Part shown: positions 44,925-56,725 of the stretch, one piece after another
Layout of the letters: every line of letters starts with the position of its first letter
Position numbering within the stretch: the first letter of the stretch is position 1
Source: Coffea arabica
Lineage: Eukaryota > Streptophyta > Magnoliopsida > Gentianales > Rubiaceae
DNA: 64,000 nt
Assembly: GCF_036785885.1 (NCBI RefSeq)
Contig: NC_092323.1
Location: 22,204,501-22,268,500 of the forward strand
Reading direction: 5' to 3'
Translations under genes and position numbers: made by a program
Notes under the pieces: generated by a model
The model's database searches: none
Seen by the model: the letters and a program-made list of their open reading frames with translations, nothing else
What the model was told of the DNA's origin: nothing

Positions 44925-47900
44925 ATGGGTAAGTTGAGCCACTTAAATTTGTTTGATTTGTTATGTTAATAGCTTAATGAAGTTCGGTGTGGGTTTGTCT
45001 TGCCCTAAACAGCAAGTATTGTAGTTTAATAGCAAGATCAATTGAAATGTGGTTGGAAAAAGGGCTCTATTTTTTGTTTTTCCTTTTTTTTTTTTCTGAA
45101 AATGGGTTCATGTGGTCCATGGCTGTAAATTTAATTCATTATGTTAATAGCTTAATGAAGTTCGGTGTGGGTTTGTGTTGTTGTGTATAGCAAGTATTGT
45201 ACTTTAATAGCAAGATCGATTGAAATGTGGTTGGAAAAAGGGCTCTGTTTTTAGTTTTTCCTTTTTTTTTTTTGAAAAGGGGTTCATGTGGTCCATGCCT
45301 ATAAATTTAATTTGTCATGTTGCTTTCATGTCTCTCAAAAGGCAGACAATGACTGTAAATTACAAATTATGGTAGTAATTTTTTTATTTGTTTGGAAAAA
45401 AAATAGGTGATGACTCGGATATATTCACTCTGTATATCTACTCTGGTGGGGCATACATTGAAGAACCAGAACCAAAATATGTGGGGGGTACCATGGAGCA
45501 TTTTGATAGGGTTTAAGCCCCCAAGATTAACGTAGCTTCTGTGTTAAGCTTTGGTCATTTACTTGGATGTGATGAAAAGGCCAGCTACAGATATAGAATC
45601 CTTACCATAGATGGGAGACTGAGAGTTAGACAAATAGACAGTGAACAGGACGTCATGGACATGGCTGCTATAGGTAAACAAATTGGAAAAGTTGAACTTT
45701 ACATTGTCCAAGAGTTTCATATTAGATCCATGGAACCTAGCAAGAACAGGGCAGTTTTCCAGAGAGACAGTGAGAATGAAAAAAAAGATCTACTGTATGT
45801 GGACATCACATATGATGAATTCTTTGGGAATGAAGAACTTACAGAACTTACAGTTGATGTGACTAAAGTAGATTGGGGGGAAATAAAAAAGGGTAAACAG
45901 AGAGGTGCTAATGTGATTGAAAAATATGAAGGTGCAGATAATAAAATTGAACCAGAATTAGAGGAAACGGATGGTGGTGAAAGCTTTCATGATAGTGACT
46001 ATGATTTTAAGGAAGACGAAGATGACATAATATACAAGAATTGTGCAACTACTGCTGATATCAAAATTGATGGTCAGAGGAGTGTAGATGATGCTAGTTA
46101 TGGAGGGGAAAAAGCCACTGGTGAAGAGAAGAAAGGATCAGAGCAGCCACAAAAAGCCAAAGCAAAAGCAAAAGGAAAAGGAAGTCTTGTTGCTGACCAT
46201 GACTGTGATATTTATAATGGTGACCAAATTCCTGTCCAAGAGGAATCTGATTCCATCAACACGGAGAAGTTTAATAGTTGCTCTAGTAGCTCGGATGAAA
46301 ATACCTCAAGAAAGAAGCCGAAATATGCAAGGTTCAAGCCAGATATTGATATGAAGGACCCCAAATTATATGTTGGTTTACTATTTGACACTAAGAAGAT
46401 GTTTAAAAGAGCTATTGAATATTATTCTGTGCAGTGGGGCAAAGGGCATGGCTGGCAAAAGAATGATAAGAACAAGATCAGAGCAAAATGCAAGAAAGAG
46501 AAATGCAACTGGTTTGTTTATGCTACAAAAGAACCAGATTGCGATGCATTCGTGATAAGAGCGATGGGGCAACAAAATCAATGTGGTAGAACTTTCTATC
46601 ACAAACATGCAAATTTTGGTTTTTTGGCTAGGCATTACATGGAGTTCCTGCGGATGAATAGAAAGGTTACGATTGGTGCATTTAAGGACAAGGTGCATGA
46701 AGAACTGAATGTGAACATCACAAAAAGATTAGGCTTATACGACCTTTGGGAAAGCCAAAATTCTGATCCAAGGAAAATATAAGCAAAAATACACAAGAAT
46801 TTGGGACTATTGTGAGGAATTGTTGAGCTCAAATCCTGGTTCCACAGTGCATGTAGTGACGGAGGCTAATGAATTTAGTGGAAAAGAGAGATTCAGAAGA
46901 CTATACATTTGTTTTGCAGCCTTGAAAAAAGGTTTTAAAGAAGGTTGTCGGCCTATACTTGGTGTGGATGGGTGCCATCTAAGAGGACCACATCCTGGAG
47001 TGCTTTTGACAGCTGTAGGGATAGATGCTAATGATTGCATCTATCCTGTTGCATATGTAGTGGTTGAGACCGAGAACAAGAGTTCTTGGACATGGTTCAT
47101 TGAATTCTTAAAGTTTGATCTCACAATCCAGGACCAAAAACAATGTACATTTATCAGTGATAGGCAAAATGTATGGCTAAGTAATTAAGAAATTTTTTTG
47201 TTGGAAAACTACTTTATAATGACTAATTAGTGAATTTTTTTGTAATTTTATCTAACAGGCTTTGGATTCCCCCATCCAAGATATTCTTCCTGGAGTGGAG
47301 CATGACACTGTGTTAGGCATTTACACAACAATTTCAAAAAGGTCCATCCCGGAGAAACACTCAAGTGTATGTTTTGGGCTTGTGCAAGATCCTCATATGT
47401 GAATAAATTTGAAGCTGAAATGGATATGTTAAGGCAGTATGATGAGAAAGCACACAAATGGCTAGTGGATAACACATCACCATACCATTGGTCCAGATCA
47501 CATTTTAGGATCACGGTGAAATGTGATATTTTTCTCAATAATCTGTGTAAGAGCTTTAATTCTGTTATATTAGATGCAAGAGAAAAGCCCATCCTTAGTA
47601 TGCTTGAAAACATTAGGATATACCTAATGAAAAGACTTAGGAAAAAAAGGGAATGGATGAGAAAAAGAAGTGATATTATTTGTCCAAAAGTTAAAAAAAA
47701 AAAATTGAAAAGGCAAAGGATGATGCTAGATCAAATATTGCCAGATGGTCTGATGATGACAGATTTGAGGTGACACATATGTATGGGGCCAAGTTTGTTG
47801 TTGACTTAAAGGCGAAGACATATACATGTAGAAAATGGGAACTCACTGGTTTACCGTACTCTCATGCTATAGGCTGCATTGCTTTGACCGGAGTCGAGCC

Positions 47901-48758
47901 TAAAAGTCTAGTAGTGCATCCATATTACTCAAGGTATGCATATCTAAAGGCTTACGAGCCAGCTATTGGTCCAATTAATGGACCTAATAACTAGAAAAGG
48001 TGTAAGAGGGCCCCTATGTATGCACCTAAGAAACTAAAACTTCTCGGTAGGCCTAAGAAGGCAAGGAGGAGAGAGCCGGATGAGCCACGAAGTGATTCCA
48101 AAGGGTGCACAAGACTGTCTAGAAAGGGTATTACACGTATGACTTGCTCTCTTTGTCATCAAAAGGGCCACACTAAAAGAAGATGTCACCTTAGCATGGA
48201 AGGAGTGGACAACAATCAAAGAATACCACCTGTGAATAGTAATAGGTGTGGAAAATGCAAGGAACTTAGACACAATGCAAGAACTTGTCCATTGGATGCC
48301 AAGGGAAAAGACGGAACTCATGATGAAACTGGTATGACTAAACTCCTATTTTCTTTCATGTTGCACTATTTTAGTTAGCAGCTACTAATCTGTTTTAGTT
48401 GTTGCTGCTTCTTCTATGGATGGGAATACTAGCTTACCACGTGATAATGAGACATTTCAAGACTCTCTTACATTGCAAAGAGCTAAAACATATATTGTGC
48501 TTTTAAGTTTTTTAACAACTACTGTAATTGTTGTTGGCTGTTTACTGTTTGATGAACACATCTGAAATTTGTCATGTTTTTATAATGCAAGTTGATCAAG
48601 TGCCTGAAGAAATTGATGTTCAACCTACTGCTCCAACTGAAAGCTCTCAGAGGCTCAAAAGGACCATGTGTTTTTTTTTTGTCATGCCTCGGGCTAGACC
48701 AAAAGAACTTGCACTTGCTGCCAAGCACAAGCATGGAGAAACAAGATGGCTACTGTGA
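44925..48758 (+). pseudogene. mudrA: MULE transposase (mudrA type), disrupted
   Basis: Exon 1 is just ATGG (44925-44928). Exon 2 (from 45407) opens DDSDIFTLYIYSGGAYIEEP and a PB1-like N-terminal domain, followed by an acidic linker, the plant MuDR DNA-binding region (FKRAIEYYSVQWGKGHGWQK, near 46400), the MULE catalytic core (GCRPILGVDGCHLRG, near 46950; second Asp in FISDRQ near 47155), an intron (about 47165-47259), a SWIM zinc finger (YTCRKWELTGLPYSHAIGC, near 47820) and two CCHC knuckles (CSLCHQKGHTKRRC and CGKCKELRHNARTC, 48140-48290). Later exons reach about 48758. Breaks: TAA at 45514, frameshift near 46755, one missing base after GVEH (near 47300), frameshift in an A-run near 47695, and TAG for an expected Trp at 47992. 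No active transposase can be made as read. Confidence 0.92.
44961..45310. repeat. 178-bp tandem duplication inside transposase intron 1
   Basis: Copies start at 44961 and 45139 with TTATGTTAATAGCTTAATGA and contain TTGAAATGTGGTTGGAAAAA. They differ by a few substitutions and indels. The duplication lengthens the first intron between the 4-base exon 1 and exon 2. Confidence 0.85.
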
Positions 48759-49721
48759 AAAGGAGAAAACAAAGGGTAACTTTTTTGGGGCCACAAAATC
48801 GTATATAAATTATTGATTTTAATTTACTCTTAGAGGTTCTCACTACGTATAAATTTGCAATCTCATAGGATACTCGATGAGCTGGATGATTAGTGAAAAT
48901 GAATGCAACTAGATGATGACGTTGCTGATAAAGTTGTTTTTGAATTGACTGTTTTTGGGCTGATAAAGCTGGCTGATGAAGTTGCTAGATGAATGCAGCT
49001 ACATATGAAGCTGATGAAGTTGCTAGATTAAGTTTGTTGTTTTTTTTCTTGTCCTTTTTGGTAGTAACAACTGCAATTTGATGTCCAGACCTTTATATCA
49101 TGGGCTTCACTTGCTTTTGTAATGAATCCTGTCACTTATTGTTTTTTGCTGCTAAGACTTCTAATCTAATGAATTCTGGATTATGGAAGTTTTCCTACGT
49201 GCTGTGATTGAGTTCTGGATCAATATGGTAGATTTCCTAGGAACTGGATGCTACTTGGAGATGGCATCATATAGTTGCTGGGGGAAACTTTTAGTTGAGA
49301 GCTTTGAATTGACCAGAAACTTTTAGTTGAGAGCTCTAAATTGAAAATTTCAGATGTGTGTTTGCGTATTTAACTTGGGCTGGAGTAAAAGACTCGATTG
49401 GACATGGTAAACATGGCTTAAAAAGAAGTTAGGGGATTTTACCAACAATCTAATGAGCAATTCTTCCACTCCAACCAACAATGACCAAATAATAACATAT
49501 ATACATCACCAAAAACTCACTGAAGACTGAAGAAAGTTGCTTTCCTTGATATTCAACATTGAATTTGTAAACATACAACCGGGAACTCAAAACTATTACA
49601 AATCCATAACAATCCATATCCAAAACTATTACATGAAACCTCTGCAATTACTTCATTCAAAGAGGGCAGCATTACATGGTCAAAAACAACTGAAGCTTGA
49701 ACTTTCATATGATGTCCAGAA

Positions 49722-50311
49722 CTACTGCAACATCTTCAATTCACTGAAGCTACCATTTTGCCTTTGAGTGCCCCCGAGTATAGCAACAACTAAAACGCAG
49801 CAACAAGTACAAGCCAAGAACAATATTTTCACTTTTGCCTTCAATTTGCTGATTTCAATCTTCAGTGAAACATTCTCCCTCTCGGTACTTCTCAGTTCCC
49901 TCAAAATTGCAGCCAGGGTATTCTTCATTTTTTGGGGTATGGGTGGATCATACCACAAAAAAAAAATTGCAAGCACCACGTTTCTGCATTCACAACATTT
50001 CATATTCAAAATTCAAGCAATAATTCAACAGAACCTAACATTTAGCACATGCACAAAATTACCCCATAATTTCTGCAACCATGAAATCTTCTTGCTGGGT
50101 TTGCCTCCGTCCATGCTGTCACAATTCTGCATTGTTCACGGCAGTGGCATTGCACGATTTTGTCTCCATTGTAATATTCATCATTTCCTTCATAAATCGG
50201 GCTTTCATGGTCTGCTCCAGGAAACCCGACACCGAAGCTCTTTAGGACTCCATCACTACTTCGTGAGCTTGAGCTTGAGGAAGCTTTGTCCCAATTCCTA
50301 CTTGGATGCAT
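49722..50311 (-). pseudogene. second MULE gene: GRF zinc finger, coiled coil, membrane segment
   Basis: Exon 1 (50311-50063) encodes MHPSRNWDKASSSSSSRSSD, then a GRF-type finger CHCREQCRIVTAWTEANPAR with RFHGCRNYG. A GT..AG intron follows (50062-49984). Exon 2 (49983-49722) begins KRGACNFF, giving the last Cys of the finger, and continues after a frameshift with LWYDPPIP, a coiled coil (ILRELRSTERENVSLKIEIS) and a hydrophobic C-terminal helix (LFLACTCCCVLVVAILGG). The finger is complete only if the run of ten T (49957-49966) had nine; as read, the frame shifts between NFF and LWYDP. GRF fingers bind single-stranded nucleic acid in known proteins (TOP3A, APE2, NEIL3); the role here is unknown. 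The start lies 86 bases inside the right TIR, so the TIR probably drives it. Either a frameshifted gene or a homopolymer sequencing error. Confidence 0.82.
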
Positions 50312-50396
50312 TTCGCTGCAGTGATTTCGTCCAGAGCTACCGAGCAGATCAGATCTCCAATAACCGTAGGATTACAAATCAATTTGTATGTATGTA

Positions 50397-50617
50397 TGAT
50401 TTTTACTTCTGAAAAGAAGCCCCAACAGTGAAGTACCAGAAATGCCCACGCTTAAGTGCTCAATTAGACGTTTGATCGTAATTACAAGGTAGCACCACCG
50501 CGGAGATCCTCAATTGGAACCGATAAATAAGTATAGGGATTAAATTGGCCAAAAAAATTATGTAAGGACTAAATTGACAGTAAAAAAAAGTATAGAGACT
50601 AAATTGGCCATTTTCCC
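50397..50617 (-). repeat. MULE right terminal inverted repeat
   Basis: Inverse partner of 44499-44719, ending TTTTCCC at 50617 directly before the target duplication TTATATAAT. Likely promoter for the GRF-finger gene. Confidence 0.9.
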
Positions 50618-50869
50618 TTATATAATTTGGGTTATCTATTTTGAACCTATGGTTGCACCTCAAAATTTACTTAGGCCAGTCTGTAAACCTGGGGCATTAC
50701 ACCCTTGTTTATACATGTAATTGACAATTGACCTTTTCACTACAAATATATTATGAAGTTAAATTAATTACTCATGTAAAAGAGCATCTTGTGAGTTAAG
50801 TTAATTACTCATGTAAAAGAGTACCTTGTTGTAATTCACAATTATCTTAGCTTCTTTCTTTCAGTTGTA

Positions 50870-53570
50870 CCATTTAGTTTCCTTTAGTAGATATGAATAT
50901 TAGCATGCCATACAATCTATAAAGTACACCACTATGTTAAAAAAGAGCACCAAGTTGATATGATAGAGAATTGTTTTAACTTATTATAATTTCCTCTTAG
51001 TCATAGATGTACACATTTAAGATATTTAATATACTTTAGAACACATAGGGTGTGCCTCAAAACATAGAGTGACTTTTTTCCACCTAAAACTGAATATTGA
51101 AAGATTTCAAAAGAGTAGATATGAGGAGTAGGTAAAGGATTAATATCCTAAGATCCATCGGAGAAAGACAAATGTCCAAATTTTATAGTTGGACAATTGT
51201 CCTAACTTATTTTGGTTCCTTTTTGGGTCATGGCATACGAATTTTAGAAACGTGGTGTACATTTCCATAGAGATGTTGTATCCAATATCCTATTATAAGA
51301 AAATAACTTTTTCTACTACAAAAGAAATTTGAAAACATCTCAAGAAATAATATGAATAGAGAACCGAGTCCAATAAGGTCCCTCTAAAAAAGCAGAAGGT
51401 CAAACTTACCTTAGGTAGGGAGTTATTCTAACATACTTTTAGTTTTCTCTTAGGCATAGATGTATATATTTTAGAAATTTGGTACAATTTTGCACACATA
51501 AGGTATCTTTGTATAAGAAGAGTTATATATTTTCTAAAAAAAAATGAATGCCAAATAAATTTAAAATAGTAGATATCTAGAGTAGAGTATAGGGCCTAAT
51601 CTCGTAAGGTTCCTCTACAAAATAGGAAAGTTCAAATTATTTATGAAATCTCTTGAGGTGTTTTTAAATCTTTTTTGTAGCACAAAATTTTTTTTTCTTA
51701 TAACGGAGTATTAGGTACACTATATATATAGAAATGTACACCATATTTCTGAAACTTATATACCATGTCCCAAGAAGGAACCAAAATAAGTTATGGCAAT
51801 TTTCAAATTGTGAAATTTGGACATTTGTCTTTCATAGAAATATCTTAGGAAATTACTCCCTTACCTACTCCTCATATCTACTCTTTTGAAGACTTTTGGC
51901 ATTCATATTTAAGAGAAAAAAATGTCATTTTCTTACACCAATGTTTGATGTTACACCCCATGTGAGCCAAAGTATACCAAATCTATCAATTGTGTGCTTG
52001 CATGCTTAGGAAGAAACTAAAAATAAGTTATAATGACTCCTTATCTACATAAGTTTGACTTTTAATTTTTCGAGAGGGCTGTAGTAAGATTAGCTCTCTA
52101 CTTACACTATATATCAAATCTATAGAAGTGTTTTCGAATCTCTTTTGTAGTATAAAAAGTTATTCTCTTACAATAGGTTCTAAGTATATTCATTGTATGG
52201 TAATATACACCATATTATTTAAACCTGTAAGTCATGACACAATATGGAACCAAAGTAAGTGAGTGAGATTGTCCAACTATGTAATTTAATCTTTCCTCCA
52301 TCTTAGAGGAGGCTTAGGAGATTAGTCACTAATCTATACTACATATATGCTATCCTAAAGTTGTTTGACATTTATTTTCTAGGAAAAAGATGTCAATCTT
52401 CTTATACCAAGGCACCGTATGCTAAATTATACCAAATCTTTTTAAATATATACATCTAATCCTAAGAGAGAACTAAAAGTAATTTGGAATGACTCGCTAT
52501 TGAGGTAAGTTTGACATTCGACATTCCCAAAGGGACCTTATTGGGTTTGGACCCTTACTCATATTATTTATCCAACTTCTTGAGGTGTTTCCAAATCTCT
52601 TTCGTAGCACAAAAGGTTCCTTTGTTGTAATAAGGTATTGGATATACCATCTACATAGCAAATGCACAGCACATATGCTACCCGAGATGGAAACAAAGTA
52701 AATTAGAGTGATTGTCCTACTATAAAATTTGGACATTTGTCTTTCTTAGAGGGACCCTAGAAGATTAGTCTCTTACATACTCTTTATATCTACTCTTTCG
52801 AAATATTTTGACATTCATTTTTAAGAGAAAAAAACACGACTCTTCTTATACCAAGGTTTAGTGTATCCTCTATATGTGTCAAAATATTCCAAATCTCTAG
52901 ATTGCATATGTATAGGAATAAAAGAAAACTAAAAGTAAGTTACAACGACTCCTAGTCTAGGTTGATTTTTTGAGAGGACCTTAATGGAGTTGGTTCTCTA
53001 CTTACACTATGTGTCAACTTTCTTGAAATATTTTTAAATATCTTTTGTAGCACGAAAAGGTTATTTTGTTACAATAGACTCTTGTATACCTTCTGTAGGG
53101 CAATGGACACTATATTTCTTAAACTCTTAAGTCATGGCCCAAAAAGGAAGCAAAACAAAGTTAGGGAGGTTGTCCAATAGTATAATTTGAACTTTCCTAT
53201 TTCGTAGAGGAAGTTTAGGAGACTAGTCCCTCCTTTCTTTACATATCTACTATCTTAAAGTTATTTGACATTCTTTTTTTTGGGAAAATATGTTGCTCTT
53301 CTTATACAAAGGTATCATATATGTGCTACATTGTACTAAATTTCTTAAATGTATATATCTATGCCTAAGGGAAAACTAAAAGTAAGTTGGAATGACTCCA
53401 TACCTAAGGAAAATTTGGCCTCGACTTTCCAAGAGAGACTTTATTGGGCTTAGTTCTCTATTCATATTATTTATGAAATCTCTTGATGTGTTTTCAAACC
53501 CTTTTGTAGCACAAAAACTTACTTTCTTTTAATAGAATATTTCTCCTATTACCTAAAATTCTTTTTTTTT
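50870..53570. repeat. degenerate ~450-bp satellite array with internal inversion
   Basis: Recurring blocks are TTTGACATTCATTTT, CTTCTTATACCAAGG, CTAAAAGTAAGTTGGAATGACTC, GAGGTGTTTCCAAATCTCTT and TTTGTAGCACAAAA. Equivalent points fall near 51890, 52364, 52803 and 53251, a period of about 440-475. From about 50870 to 51600 the blocks run in reverse complement (for example TCAAACTTACC, AAACATCTCAAG); after about 51640 they run forward. Divergence between monomers is high. An outlying piece lies at 59700-60240. No gene inside. Confidence 0.75.
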
Positions 53571-53949
53571 TGTTAGATATTTTTGTAAGTCTAGTGGAGG
53601 TGGTGAAAAGAAGTGTAGCCTGTTTTGGTTTTTGTTTTGCTATTTAAAGAACTTAGTTTTGGACGAAAGTTCTTTAGTTCATGGGTTCAGTTAGCTTTAC
53701 CATGTACTTGTTTCTCATGTAGAGACTAAATTTGTGGTTAAGGAGTAACAACATGATTTTGTACAAGTCTAAATTATGAGCAATTATACTTAATTACTTC
53801 AATATAATCCATTTGCCAACTTGAATTTTTACTTTTTCTAGTTGCAGATTGACCACTTATATCTATTACATGGAATTGTTATAAAATGTGAAGCTGTTAC
53901 ATTGGGAAACTAGGAATAGGTAATTTATATATTTAACATAAATTAAATA

Positions 53950-54850
53950 ATAAAAAGTCTATTGTAGGTTGGAATCGAAAATCATGCCCATTTATGGCTG
54001 GTAGTTTTTTGATATAATGTATGAAAGCCATAAACAATTGATAGTTTATGGGATATAAATGGATAACTTAAATTCTAAATGGGTAATAAATGGGTCTTGC
54101 CCATTCAACCCATTCAAACATATCAGTTTTGCCTATAAAGAAACACTATAAACAACTAGTTACTATATAAGATAAAAGAAGAAGAAATTACCAGTTGTTT
54201 ATGGCTTTTCTCTATTTTATCAAGAACTTCGCTTCTTTGCTACTCTTATTAGAAACTTTGGTGCCTTTGCTATGTATAGGCTTGCAAAATGGCATTAATC
54301 TCTATTTCTTTCCCAGCCTTTTTCTATTATAAGCCAACATCATTCTATATATATTTTTTAATTTTTAGCATCTAAAAAATGGATACAAAATATATGGGTA
54401 TTATTGACAATTCATCACCTCTAATTGTGATATATGGTTCCAAAAAAAGTATCAAGAAAATGCAAGTTATATTAGCAATTCCAATAGCTGGTTGGTTTCG
54501 GATAAAATAGAGGAAAGTCATAAACAGTTGGTAGTTTTGTGTGTGTATGTATGTGTGTGTTTTTTTTTAATTTGTAGAGAAACTACTAACTCTTTATAGC
54601 TTTTCTTTTATCTTGCCTACTTCTTCATAGTTGCTGTATAAGATAAAGGAAGAAGAAACAACCAATTGTTTATGGCTTTCTTCTATTTTATCAAGAATGT
54701 TGTGCCTTTTTTTTTTCATTTTTACATAACTAAATTTTAATATTTGCATGGCTCTAAGAAAGATCTATTTGTACTGCTGGAAGTTACTATACACGATAAA
54801 GGGAGAAGAAACTAGCAAAGTGTTTATGGCTTTAAATGAACTTATTTAAA
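53950..54850. repeat. dispersed direct and inverted ~50-bp motif
   Basis: The motif GATAAAAGAAGAAGAAA..CAGTTGTTTATGGCTTTTC..TATTTTATC occurs forward near 54165-54220, 54635-54695 and 54795-54835, and in reverse near 54505-54535 (GGATAAAATAGAGGAAAGTC); a looser copy is near 54020-54055. Because the motif begins and ends with GATAAAA and TATTTTATC it can fold on itself. I do not recognise it. Confidence 0.55.
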
Positions 54851-55031
54851 TAATCGTCTCCATTTTTCCAATGAAAAATAGTAGAAACATACTTATTTAT
54901 ATAGTTATGTACTCTCAACTGCTTATGGTAATCTTTACTTTCTACTTCAATCATTTAAAATAAAGTTTAAATGAAAATTTTAGGAATTGAAAGTACATTT
55001 GGCTATCATAATTTGTATTTTTAGAAATATC

Positions 55032-56015
55032 TGTAAGGCCCGAAGACAACCTAAGAAGGGGAAATTAGATTGATTATAAAACTAATCAAGTTATGGGCAC
55101 TTTTTGTTCAATATGAAATTTTTCCTCTTTTCTAAGTGATCACACAATGAACCAATCAATGAATGAACAAAATCACTTGAGAGAAGTAGAAGATATAAGC
55201 AATTTAAAGATCACAAGATAACAATAAGTAAAGAAGAAGAAAGGGATTACAAACCAATTGACTACCAAGCTCCTCTTGAGCTTGTAGATCAATTCAAACA
55301 AGTTTTTTCAAGTTGATGAAATACAACCAATCTTGTGTACAAAGGAAGATTCACTTCCTACTTGCCCCAAACTCCATTCGGTCAAATTAGGAAGTTTTAC
55401 TATCCCTCAGGACAACCCTCATAGAGTTACACTATTGAAGTATTCACTCACAAATAAAAAATTTACAATGAATTTCACACCACCAAAACTACAAATTTTC
55501 TTTGGAAAGTATTTTCTTTCTGAAGCTACTCTATATCTTTTATATCTTTAGTGTGCAAAAGTTGTTTGAAATTTCTGACCATACTCTATTTATATGAGAC
55601 CAAAAAAGTGTTTCATTGATATTTTCAACGGATAGAAAATAGTTGAAAAGTCAACTAGCCATTGGGAGTATCGGACGTCCGGTACTACCGTTGCTTGCAT
55701 CCGATAATAGATAGAGAGTTTGAAGGATTCTATCGGACGTTCGGTACTTCCGTCCGATAGTAGACAAAGAGTTTGAATGATTCTATCAGACGTCCGGTAC
55801 TTCCGATGCTTGCATCCGATACCATACAGAGAGTTTCTATCAGACGTCCGGTATTGTCTTTGTGAGCGTCCGACAGTTTCGTCTTTCTTTTCCTTCTTTC
55901 AAATGCTCTTATTCTTTGAATCAAATTGCTTCAAGACTGAAAGGATTTCTTAGAAAATATATAAGTACTATCCATTTGTTTTGTAAACATCAAAAGACAG
56001 GGATCAAGATCAACA
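55032..56015 (-). mobile_element. copia LTR (3' LTR of minus-strand element)
   Basis: Read on the minus strand it starts TGTTGATCTTGATCCC and ends GGGCCTTACA. A TATA box (TATAAATAGAG on minus, near 55590) follows a tandem array of CGGACGTCC-containing repeats (about 55660-55880). Directly outside its start is AAAAAGGGAAAAAA, a polypurine tract, which identifies this as the 3' LTR of the element whose gag lies at 57012-58372. Its closest relative is the inverted copy at 58373-59428. Confidence 0.85.
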
Positions 56016-56429
56016 TTTTTTCCCTTTTTGATCATGACAAAACAATGGATGGAAAGAAAGAAAATGAGCAGAACCCCCTTTACTCATAGCATCCAAAACC
56101 ATTAAGTACCATCATATAATATCATCAAATGAACTCCCCCTTCCTTATAGCATCCCAAACCAGCATCAAATAAACTCCCCCTTACTCATCGTATCCCAAA
56201 CCAGTATCTATTTTGTAATTTCTCTCTCTTTTTGTCATCATAAAAGTACAGAGTAATTGCCAAAAAAAAAATAACAGTAGTGGCAACCATCATCAGCCAA
56301 TAACAGAAGAATAACATCAAAAGATACTAAAAATAACAATGAACATCAATGAGACCAACATTCATTAATCATTCAAAAACCATCAAAAGAAACTTAGTTC
56401 AGAACATCAGAAATATGAAAAGCATTACA

Positions 56430-56725
56430 AAATACTTGTAGCAATCATACCTCTATATATTTTCTCATCAATTTTTGTACCTTCTTGGATTTGAACCACT
56501 TGAAATCCAAGAAAGAAATTGAACTCTCCCATCATACTCATCTCAAACTCATTTATCATTAAGTGAAAAAATCTTTGCACAAACACTCATTAGTAGCATC
56601 AAAGATAATATCATCCACATATATTTGTACAAATAGAAGATCATTTGAACGTTGTTTAGTGAAAAGAGTGATATCCACAATGCCCCTTTTAAAATCATTC
56701 TCAATTAAAAAACTATCCACTTTTT
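56430..56725 (-). pseudogene. copia reverse transcriptase fragment
   Basis: The minus strand reads FKRGIVDITLFTKQRSNDLL, then the catalytic box YVDDIIF, then NEFEMSMMGEFNFFLGFQV. Protease, integrase and the front of the reverse transcriptase are missing between gag and this fragment. A further CCHC-like piece (NFYCQKGHMKSDCYVRKN) sits near 56790-56860. Confidence 0.88.

Larger units (their letters stand above)
44499..50617. mobile_element. complete MULE (Mutator-like), two-gene, 6119 bp
   Basis: Inverted repeats of about 221 bases occupy 44499-44719 and 50397-50617. The outer tips read GGAAAAATGGCCAATTTAG and, in reverse complement, GGGAAAATGGCCAATTTAG. The element is flanked by an exact nine-base target duplication TTATATAAT at 44490-44498 and 50618-50626. 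It carries a mudrA-type transposase gene on the plus strand and a shorter GRF zinc-finger gene on the minus strand, converging on a spacer around 48.8-49.7 kb. This mirrors the two-gene layout of maize MuDR, although the second gene is unrelated to mudrB as far as I can see. The intact target duplication and closely similar TIRs point to recent insertion. Confidence 0.93.
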
